Positions 7,077 to 12,040 of a stretch of DNA of 12,040 nucleotides are shown piece after piece (the first letter of the stretch is position 1; every line of letters starts with the position of its first letter). The stretch comes from an uncultured Gammaproteobacteria bacterium (GTDB taxonomy: Bacteria; Pseudomonadota; Gammaproteobacteria; Ga0077536), in the NCBI GenBank assembly GCA_903866355.1, contig CAIPNE010000431.1:1-12040 (forward strand), given 5' to 3'. A program made the position numbers and the translations under genes. Under the pieces are notes generated by a model. It worked only from the letters and a program-made list of their open reading frames with translations, did no database searches and was not told the origin of the DNA.

Positions 7077-7610
7077 ATGAAAATGTTCAAACCCCTGCTC
7101 GCACTGTGCTGCGCTTGCCTGATCGCAGGTTGCGGCACCGTCGAGCCATCGCGCTACGCAGACCAGCAACCGACGCTCGACCTGCAGCAGTATTTCAATG
7201 GCACGCTGGACGCGCAAGGCATGTTCCAAGATAGGTCCAGCGAAGTCATCAAGCGTTTTGCAGTGGTCATGGTCGGTAGCTGGAAAGGCGATGTCGGCAC
7301 GCTCGACGAAAGCTTCACCTACTCCGACGGCACCAAGGAGAAACGCATCTGGACCTTGACCAAGACCGGCCCCGGCACCTACACCGGCACCGCCGGGGAT
7401 GTGGTCGGCGTCGCCCAAGGTGTGGTTTCCGGCAATGCGCTGCGCTGGAAATACGTGCTGGCGTTGCCAGTCGACGGCAAGATCATCAACGTAACAATGG
7501 AAGACTGGATGTACCTGATGGATGATCGGGTGATGCTCAACCGCGCCGCGATGAGCAAGTACGGTTTTCATGTCGGCGACGTGACGCTGTCGTTCACGAA
7601 GCGCCCATGA
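7077..7610 (+). CDS. DUF3833 lipoprotein
   Basis: A 177-residue predicted lipoprotein. The ATG at 7077 follows AAAGG (7066-7070) by six bases; a second in-frame ATG at 7083 is less well spaced. Residues 1-19 form a lipoprotein signal with IAGC (Cys19). The rest shows the DUF3833 pattern: YFNGTLDAQGMFQDRSS, SYSDGT-like YSDGTKEKRIW, GPGTYTGTAGDVVGVAQG, then WKYVLALPV and MEDWMYLMDD near the C terminus. It lies 24 bases after the MFS gene as the last gene of the operon. Co-occurrence with a Cfa-type methyltransferase and a chalcone-isomerase-like protein is known from other proteobacterial genomes and points to membrane-lipid modification, but the molecular function is unknown. Confidence 0.88.
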   Translation: MKMFKPLLALCCACLIAGCGTVEPSRYADQQPTLDLQQYFNGTLDAQGMFQDRSSEVIKRFAVVMVGSWKGDVGTLDESFTYSDGTKEKRIWTLTKTGPGTYTGTAGDVVGVAQGVVSGNALRWKYVLALPVDGKIINVTMEDWMYLMDDRVMLNRAAMSKYGFHVGDVTLSFTKRP

Positions 7611-7661
7611 TGAATCCGGTCATCCGCCACTGGCCCGGCGGCCCGCGATCAGTGGCACGCC

Positions 7662-8009
7662 GGGGTCAGGTCTCCCGTTTTCATTCTGCGCTTAATTATT
7701 TCAAGCCCCGACGATGGTCAGACCCCTACGCATTGAATACGCTGGCGCCGTGTATCACGTAACAGCGCGCGGCGACGGGCGGGAGCCGATTACCAAAGAG
7801 GATGTGGATCGCTCGCGGTGAAGACCACCAGCAAAAAGCTGCGCAACCCAAACATCGCCGATGGCCTCTACCCAGGCGGCCACAGACAAACCGCCATCGC
7901 ACTGGCCTTCGGCAGATCCTCCTCGAGGAGTTAACCGCGTCGTGGCGGGGTTGGCGCGGGGGAATACATCGTGATGGCCTACCAGATGGGAAATGGGGGA
8001 CCTGACCCC
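7662..8009. mobile_element. decayed RAYT-type element with 19-bp terminal inverted repeats
   Basis: GGGGTCAGGTCTCCCGTTT (7662-7680) matches the reverse complement of 7991-8009 at 17 of 19 positions, with the outer 11 bases perfect. Between them lies the start of a REP-associated Y1 transposase reading frame and then sequence with no intact frame. The whole is 348 bp, far shorter than a working element, so it is an internally deleted, immobile or MITE-like derivative. I see no clear target-site duplication. Confidence 0.7.
7714..7821 (+). pseudogene. tnpA: N-terminal fragment of Y1/RAYT (REP-associated) transposase
   Basis: The frame from ATG (7714) reads MVRPLRIEYAGAVYHVTARG and then REPI before diverging, and it stops at TGA (7819-7821) after 35 codons. 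The opening is typical of REP-associated tyrosine transposases, which have a PLRIE-GA-YHVTARGN-RE-IF start. The HUH motif and catalytic tyrosine, which should follow within about 120 residues, are missing. The similarity ends around REPI, so the break is close to 7790. Confidence 0.75.
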
Positions 8010-8229
8010 CTATGTGACCCGCTCCAGACTACTGCTCCAACGGCTTCATCTCGACGAAGTCGCATGGGAAATCCTTGCAGAACTTGTGAAAGCCAGAGCA
8101 CTGGCCCACCTCCTGAGTGAACCGGAACCGGCGACGTCCGGGCAAAGAATCCACCCGATCATGCGGGCTTCTGGGCGCACCAGATTGGCTGTAAATGGAT
8201 GTCAATTTGGAAGCGAAACACATCACTAT
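8010..8229. other. intergenic stretch upstream of the hip operators
   Basis: No gene supported. The minus strand carries an open frame into this stretch with several Cys, Phe and Lys residues (GFHKFCKDF), but no start signal or family pattern is recognised. It could be an eroded transposase end. Confidence 0.35.
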
Positions 8230-8345
8230 TTTCCCGATCAGGAAATATGTGGCTAATCTATGGCCTAACCACACATAATTTTCCTGATCGGGAAATATAG
8301 CTTGCGCATAGTTCGGCCGCGACTAATAATTTCCCGAACGGGAAA
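8230..8345. promoter_or_regulatory. three HipB-type operators at 50-bp spacing
   Basis: Three sites of form TTTCC-N6-GGAAA lie at 8230-8245, 8280-8295 and 8330-8345, so their starts are exactly 50 bp apart. Site 1 (TTTCCCGATCAGGAAA) and site 2 (TTTCCTGATCGGGAAA) are exact reverse complements of each other. Site 3 (TTTCCCGAACGGGAAA) is self-complementary apart from its two central bases. Each is followed by TAT. The closest ends 11 bases before the hipB start. HipB dimers in E. coli bind comparable TATCC-N8-GGATA sites, so autorepression by the HipA-HipB complex is a strong inference. Confidence 0.85.
8302..8329 (+). promoter_or_regulatory. candidate hipBA promoter
   Basis: TTGCGC (8302-8307) and TAATAA (8324-8329) are separated by 16 bases, as for a moderate sigma-70 promoter. 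The -10 abuts operator 3 and transcription would start inside or just after it, so HipB binding would block polymerase. It is a match by eye only. Confidence 0.5.
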
Positions 8346-8356
8346 TATAGCAAGCC

Positions 8357-8617
8357 ATGAAATCCATTCGCTCACCTCAACAACTCGGCGACGCACTGCG
8401 TGCCGCTCGCAAGCAACTCGGGCTGACACAGCCCCAGTTGGCACTGGCGGCAGGGGTGGGTGTGCGCTTCATTGTCGAGCTTGAAGCAGGCAAGCCCACC
8501 TTGCGACTGGAAAATGTGCTGCGGGTCATTGATGCCCTGGGTGGTGAGATCCAGTTGAGCGGATTGCCATCTGTTGCCGCCAATGATCAACATGAGGGTG
8601 GCGACCATGGCGCATGA
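8357..8617 (+). CDS. hipB: HipB antitoxin, XRE-type repressor
   Basis: An 86-residue DNA-binding antitoxin of the HipBA type II toxin-antitoxin system. It holds a lambda-repressor-like helix-turn-helix at about residues 11-66: LGDALRAARKQLGLTQPQLALAAGV, then VRFIVELEAGKPTLRLENVLRVIDALGGEI. A flexible polar C-terminal tail follows, which in homologues mediates degradation. It binds HipA, neutralises the kinase and represses its own promoter through the operators upstream. No strong ribosome-binding site precedes the ATG at 8357. The 3' end overlaps hipA by 11 bases (HipA start 8607), so the two are translationally coupled. Length and motif are normal. Confidence 0.92.
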   Translation: MKSIRSPQQLGDALRAARKQLGLTQPQLALAAGVGVRFIVELEAGKPTLRLENVLRVIDALGGEIQLSGLPSVAANDQHEGGDHGA

Positions 8618-9902
8618 GCTGGAAGTCTGGCTTTCCGCCGACCGTGTCGGCACGTTGGCCCTGGTCGATGACCGCCTGAACTTTTGCTATGCACCCGGTT
8701 GGCTGTCGCAACCAGACGCCGTTGCCTTGTCCGCCTCGCTGCCCCTGCAAGTAGCGCCGTTCGACGATCGCAAAACGCGTCCCTTCTTTGCGGGTCTGCT
8801 GCCGGAGGGGCAGATGCGTCGCCTGATTGCGCAGCAGTTCCAGGTTTCTAGCCAGAACGACTTTGCACTACTGGACCACATCGGCGGCGAATGTGCCGGA
8901 GCCGTGACGTTCCTTGCGCCAGGGCAGGCTTTGCCTGTGCCAACCCGCAACAACGAGGTTCAATGGCTGAGCGACGAGGAAGTCGTTGCCATTCTGGATG
9001 AATTGCCGCGTCGCCCCATGCTGGCAGGCAAAGCCGGCTTGCGGCTTTCCTTGGCGGGAGCCCAGGACAAACTACCGGTGGTATTTGATGGTGCTCGCAT
9101 AGGGCTGCCCCTCAATGGCACGCCGAGCTCTCATATCTTGAAACCCGCCATTCACGCTGTTAAAGACAGTGTAATCAACGAAGGATTTTGCATGGCACTG
9201 GCTGATGCCATGGAACTCAAGCCGGCGAAATCAAAAGTTCACCTCGTGTTGGATCGCTCGTTCCTGCTGGTTGAGCGCTACGACCGACTGATCGATGCCC
9301 ACGGGCACCGACAACGCCTTCATCAAGAGGATTTCTGCCAGGCGCTGGGCGTGGTGCCAGAAATCAAATACCAAAATGAAGGTGGTCCGGATCTGGTCCA
9401 GTGCTTTGCTCTGGTGCGCAGTGCGACGCGCCCCAGTGCGCCGCAGGTTCTGCGACTGCTCGACTACGTGATTTTCAATGCGCTGATTGGCAATCATGAT
9501 GCGCACGCCAAGAATTTCTCACTGCTGTACTCTGGCAAAACTCCCCTATTGGCACCGTTCTACGACACGCTATCGACGGCGGTGTATCCAACGCTGACGC
9601 CGAAGATGGCGATGAAAATCGGCAGCAAGTACAAGTTCAGCGAAGTCCAGGCACGGCACTGGGAGCAGTTCGCCGAAGGTACAGGCCTTAGCAAGGCTCA
9701 GGCCAAAAGGCGCATTCTGGAATTGGCAAAGTCACTGCCAGCCACTGCGCACAAACTCCAATCTAACTCTGGACAAAGCTTTGCCGGGAATGCCGTGGTT
9801 GAGCAAATCAATGCCTTGATTGAACAACGCTGCGCCCTGACGATTCGGCGGCTCACCGACCTCGCCGCCGAAAATGACGCGGACGGCGAACCCTCCGCCT
9901 GA
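8607..9902 (+). CDS. hipA: HipA toxin, Ser/Thr kinase
   Basis: A 431-residue kinase toxin that in E. coli phosphorylates glutamyl-tRNA synthetase and induces growth arrest and persistence. The ATG at 8607 is chosen over in-frame TTG/ATG at 8574, 8583 and 8592 because GAGGG (8594-8598) lies eight bases upstream and the family begins MxxELxVWL. An N-terminal HipA couple domain (1-105) precedes the kinase. The P-loop region has LSLAGAQDK (Ser148 is the autophosphorylation equivalent). The catalytic loop IGNHDAHAKNFS carries Asp298 and Asn303. The metal-binding Asp320 is in FYDTLS. Spacing is close to E. coli HipA (D309, N314, D332). All catalytic residues are present, so the toxin looks active. 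The substrate in this organism is unproven. Confidence 0.94.
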   Translation: MAHELEVWLSADRVGTLALVDDRLNFCYAPGWLSQPDAVALSASLPLQVAPFDDRKTRPFFAGLLPEGQMRRLIAQQFQVSSQNDFALLDHIGGECAGAVTFLAPGQALPVPTRNNEVQWLSDEEVVAILDELPRRPMLAGKAGLRLSLAGAQDKLPVVFDGARIGLPLNGTPSSHILKPAIHAVKDSVINEGFCMALADAMELKPAKSKVHLVLDRSFLLVERYDRLIDAHGHRQRLHQEDFCQALGVVPEIKYQNEGGPDLVQCFALVRSATRPSAPQVLRLLDYVIFNALIGNHDAHAKNFSLLYSGKTPLLAPFYDTLSTAVYPTLTPKMAMKIGSKYKFSEVQARHWEQFAEGTGLSKAQAKRRILELAKSLPATAHKLQSNSGQSFAGNAVVEQINALIEQRCALTIRRLTDLAAENDADGEPSA

Positions 9903-9910
9903 ACCGCCCT

Positions 9911-9932
9911 GCGGACGCGGGTTCGATTCCCG
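9911..9932 (+). other. second T-arm-like fragment, possible attachment site
   Basis: GCGGACGCGGGTTCG (9911-9925) is identical to 3389-3403. It continues as ATTCCCG, restoring a canonical T-loop (TTCGATT) and T-stem. The acceptor stem and CCA do not follow; the sequence turns to GATTCGG. It starts nine bases after the hipA stop. It could mark an integration scar of the same tmRNA or tRNA site, or be a fragment of another RNA gene. Confidence 0.5.
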
Positions 9933-9977
9933 GATTCGGAATTGAACTAGCACGGGAAGGCAGACGGGTTTGATGCA

Positions 9978-10050
9978 CGTTCCCGGCGACCGGTGGCGAC
10001 GGCAACTCTCAGGGGCATCGCCCGAGTTCGAACGGTGGGTGTCCCCGTTT
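9978..10050 (+). repeat. repeat copy R2 (partial 104-bp family)
   Basis: Positions 10004-10050 match R1 3685-3732 almost base for base, including GGTGGGTGTCCCCGTTT, with one G fewer in the run. Upstream, 9978-10003 shows weaker similarity (TTCCCGGC and GGCGA-GG). The 5' third of R1 (GATCGAGCGGCTG) is not present. Confidence 0.75.
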
Positions 10051-10056
10051 GTGCAC

Positions 10057-10158
10057 TGAAATATCGAGCGTCTGGTACGCAGGGCGTGAGCGACACCGCA
10101 CCGGGTGTCAGGCCAGCCGCGCGTCCCTGTGTCAGAGAGAGATCTGCCGTCAGCCTGG
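10057..10158 (+). repeat. 100-bp inverted repeat, copy B
   Basis: Matches the reverse complement of 4560-4659 with six substitutions and a 2-base AT insertion in the GAGAGAG tract. It begins six bases after R2 and runs into R3. No transposase remnant lies beside this copy, so it may be a solo element end. Confidence 0.85.
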
Positions 10159-10196
10159 CGGCATCACCCGGCTTCGAAAAGTGGGTGCCCCCGTTG
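10158..10196 (+). repeat. repeat copy R3 (degenerate core)
   Basis: GCGGCATCACCCGGCTTCG followed by GTGGGTGCCCCCGTT resembles the 3' half of R1 and R2 with several substitutions. It repeats the R2 core about 146 bases downstream in the same orientation, with copy B of the inverted repeat between them. Confidence 0.6.
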
Positions 10197-10302
10197 CTGG
10201 GAATAATTTCTTTCCTGCGTCCGCAGGTCGTACTAACCTCGGCTGCAACGAGCAGGCCGTCGGTGTGACCCGGCCGAGCAACTTTCAACAGGAGATATTG
10301 CC

Positions 10303-11337
10303 TTGTCAAAGTCCACTGAGCATTTGCTTAATATTGATGGCACGCGCATCTATGCCATCGAGCAAGGTGAGGGACCGATGGTCCTGCTGGTGCATGGTTT
10401 TCCAGAGCTTGCCTATTCGTGGCGTCATCAATTGCCGGCGCTGGCCGCGGCCGGTTACCGCGCCGTTGCCATCGAGCAGCGTGGTTATGGCCGGTCTTCA
10501 AAATTCTGGCGTCCCGACGCCTACCGCATCGATCGACTGGTCGCTGACTTGGTGGGTGTGGTCCACGCGCTCGGCGAAACAAACGCGGTGCTGGTCGGGC
10601 ATGACTGGGGCGCGCCGGTGGTCTGGAGCGCGGCCTGGATGCATCCCGACCTCTTTCGCGGGGTGGTCGGCATGAGTGTGCCGTTCGCGGGCAAAGGGCT
10701 TATCGGTGTTCCGGGCAATGCGTTCGGCGAAAAACCGGTAGAGGCATATCAGCGCGAGCTCGCTGGCCCAGGGCAGGATTTTTATCACACCTACTGGAGC
10801 ACGCTGGGGCCCATTCTGGATGAGGTCGAAGAAGATCTGGCTGGCTGGATCAGGGGCATCATGTACTCCGTATCGGGCGAAGGGCTGGCGGCCGCAGGGT
10901 TTTCCCTCGATGCCGCTGATCCGGTCACGCTCATCCGACAAAGCGCCGTGTGTATCCCGCACGGCACCCGTATGCGTGACCGTTTCCTGCCTCCGCAGCC
11001 GGTGCCGTGGTTGAGCGAAGCGGATCTCGCCGTTTATATCGATTCATTCCAGCGCTCTGGTCTGCACGGCCCACTGTCCTATTACCGCAACTTGCCGGAT
11101 GACCAGCGCGTGCTCGAGCCCTTCGCCGGTAGCAAGCTGGCGGTGCCGGCGTATTTCATCGGTGGTGAGTTCGACGTTGCGACGTGGTGGGGCGCGGAGT
11201 GTACGGCGCGCGCCAGTGAAGTCATCGACGATTATCGTGGCGAGACCGTGTTGCCGGGCTGCGGGCACTGGATCCAGCAGGAGAGACCGGCCGAGACCAA
11301 TCGCCTGCTGATTGAGTTCCTGGCGGGCCTGCGCTGA
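10303..11337 (+). CDS. epoxide-hydrolase-type alpha/beta hydrolase
   Basis: A 344-residue alpha/beta-hydrolase that most resembles soluble epoxide hydrolases, which open epoxides to diols through an Asp-ester intermediate. The start is TTG at 10303, chosen because AGGAGA (10290-10295) lies seven bases before it and the family start pattern follows. Visible motifs are HGFPE (31-35, oxyanion region), GHDWGAPV with nucleophile Asp101, GGEFD with a candidate acid (Asp291), and GCGHWIQQE with catalytic His322. In the cap, Tyr161 and Tyr260/261 (SYYRN) are candidates for the epoxide-activating tyrosines. An Asp nucleophile, not Ser, argues against an esterase; haloalkane dehalogenase is less likely because of HGFPE and YYRN. 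The frame is intact. A repeat-rich stretch separates it from hipA, so it is probably transcribed alone. The substrate is unknown. Confidence 0.88.
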   Translation: MSKSTEHLLNIDGTRIYAIEQGEGPMVLLVHGFPELAYSWRHQLPALAAAGYRAVAIEQRGYGRSSKFWRPDAYRIDRLVADLVGVVHALGETNAVLVGHDWGAPVVWSAAWMHPDLFRGVVGMSVPFAGKGLIGVPGNAFGEKPVEAYQRELAGPGQDFYHTYWSTLGPILDEVEEDLAGWIRGIMYSVSGEGLAAAGFSLDAADPVTLIRQSAVCIPHGTRMRDRFLPPQPVPWLSEADLAVYIDSFQRSGLHGPLSYYRNLPDDQRVLEPFAGSKLAVPAYFIGGEFDVATWWGAECTARASEVIDDYRGETVLPGCGHWIQQERPAETNRLLIEFLAGLR

Positions 11338-11394
11338 GCGGCAAGTGCCGGGCCGGCGGCCGATAGGGCGCCTGCCCGAGGTTAAATCGGCACC

Positions 11395-11665
11395 TGTCGC
11401 CGCAGCAAAACCAGGCGTGCGAGCAGCCCCGACTGCGGCATCGGACAGTTCGAGTCTGTACATCGTGCAGCTTGGCGATCGCGGTGACGATAGAGAGCCC
11501 GCGGCCATTGCCGGCCGTGCCGCAGCTGCGGTCGACGCGGTAGAACCGGTCGACGCGCGCGGTGACAGGCGGAAGGTGAGCGGCAGGAATACCCGGGCCG
11601 TGATCGCGCACCGCCAAAACCCGCTTGTCACTCGCCACGTTGACTTTGATATGCGCACCTTCGCA
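11395..11665 (-). pseudogene. histidine-kinase ATPase-domain remnant
   Basis: On the minus strand a frame reads LAVRDHGPGIP (G1 box), DRFYRVDRS (F box), then GNGRGLSIVTAIAKLHDVQ (G2 box, normally GxGLGL), as in the C-terminal HATPase domain of two-component sensor kinases. Similarity then moves to another frame (LELSDA), so at least one frameshift lies near 11460. The region before the G1 box, including the phospho-accepting His and membrane part, is absent because repeat R4 begins at 11667. The local PPVTARV before the F box also looks abnormal. It is a dead fragment pointing toward the epoxide hydrolase gene. Confidence 0.75.
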
Positions 11666-11666
11666 G

Positions 11667-11770
11667 CTTACGCGCGGACAAATCGAGCGGCTGATTCGCA
11701 GCATGGGTAGGGGCACGGCACTATCAGCGACCTCACTCGACTTCGACCGGTGGGTGTCCCCGTTTCTTAC
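11667..11770 (+). repeat. 104-bp intergenic repeat, copy R4
   Basis: Same length as R1, with strong matches at the 5' end (CTTACG-GCGGAC, ATCGAGCGGCTGATTC) and 3' end (TTCGA-CGGTGGGTGTCCCC, GTTTCT). The middle third has diverged. It is joined directly to the histidine-kinase remnant at 11665-11667, which defines one end of the repeat. Confidence 0.8.
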
Positions 11771-11783
11771 CCCCGTTTCTTAC
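11758..11783 (+). repeat. 13-bp tandem duplication
   Basis: CCCCGTTTCTTAC occurs twice head to tail (11758-11770 and 11771-11783), followed by CCCCGG. It sits at the 3' end of R4 and looks like a local slippage duplication. Confidence 0.9.
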
Positions 11784-12040
11784 CCCCGGTGCGCAAGCCG
11801 CGGCCTACTAGCGTGGGCATCCACCCGGCCGCCGCTAAAAACCGCTCATCTCGCTAAAACGGTCGTTCAACGGGCGTTTTTGGGGGGGTTGGAGGGTGAA
11901 AAAACCGGGTTGTCAGAAAACTTTACATTTTTTGGGACCCCGGCTGGCGACCGTGGCTAGCCACTGGCAGCAGCGCTAATTATTTTTAATCCCTTGTTAT
12001 AAAAGGATAATAAAAATCAAATCGGCGCTGCTGCAGCGCA
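11784..12040. other. window-end non-coding stretch with inverted repeat
   Basis: No gene recognised. GCAGCAGCGC (11967-11976) and GCGCTGCTGC (12025-12034) form a perfect 10-bp inverted repeat around a 48-base AT-rich segment. That segment includes TTGTTATAAAAGGATAATAAAA and could hold a promoter for a gene beyond the window. Upstream, an imperfect hairpin near 11864-11888 (AAAACG with CGTTTT) has a T run but poor pairing, so no terminator is called. Confidence 0.4.

Noticed and set aside
7626..7656. Hairpin GCCACTG/CAGTGGC after the DUF3833 gene as a terminator
   Set aside because: A 7-bp stem with a 17-base loop and no T run. Termination here is not supported.
8029..8274. 81-codon minus-strand frame upstream of hipB
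   Set aside because: It reads through two of the operators, has no ribosome-binding site and no recognisable domain.
8230..8345. Possible CRISPR array because of three evenly spaced repeats
   Set aside because: Only three 16-bp palindromic sites, with spacers that include a promoter-like sequence and no cas genes. The position before hipB fits operators.
9732..9953. Minus-strand frame beginning MLVQFRIRESNPRP
   Set aside because: The RESNPRP type of peptide is the familiar false translation of a tRNA or tmRNA T-arm read backwards. The rest is antisense to hipA.

Overview
The window looks like chromosomal DNA of a betaproteobacterium (probably Burkholderiales, Rhodocyclales or relatives). 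The evidence is the CzcA-type heavy-metal RND pump, the lipid-modification operon with a chalcone-isomerase-like protein, MFS carrier and DUF3833 lipoprotein, and the high GC of most genes. This is inferred from protein types only; no rRNA or other taxonomic marker is present. Most of the non-coding DNA is scarred by mobile elements and repeats.

Region 1 (1-3460): the C-terminal three quarters of a CzcA-family metal pump, a small His-rich exported protein, a strong intrinsic terminator, and a lipoprotein. Then comes a short sequence resembling the 3' end of a tmRNA or tRNA, followed directly by its own hairpin terminator. That arrangement is what the far end of an island integrated into a tRNA or tmRNA gene looks like, so the metal genes may be island cargo.

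Region 2 (3461-4812): a small cupin gene preceded by a 104-bp repeat. After it lie a broken tail of an IS91-like transposase and a 100-bp sequence that recurs inverted near 10.1 kb.

Region 3 (4813-7610): the remains of a tightly packed operon. It holds a 5'-truncated, frameshifted cyclopropane-fatty-acid-synthase-type methyltransferase, a chalcone-isomerase-like exported protein, an MFS transporter and a DUF3833 lipoprotein. The first three overlap by a few bases. Such clusters are associated with membrane fatty-acid modification.

Region 4 (7611-9902): a decayed REP-type (Y1/RAYT) transposase remnant between 19-bp inverted ends, then a complete hipBA toxin-antitoxin operon. Three HipB-type operators sit upstream of it at exact 50-bp spacing.

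Region 5 (9903-12040): a second T-arm-like fragment, a block of composite repeats, an intact epoxide-hydrolase-type gene, a decayed histidine-kinase fragment joined exactly to another 104-bp repeat, and AT-rich sequence at the window end.

No wholly new gene system is evident. The most interesting signals are the repeat family (four copies of a GGTGGGTGTCCCCGTTT-type module), the inverted 100-bp pair enclosing the lipid operon and hipBA, the possible island border at 3389, and the periodic hip operators.
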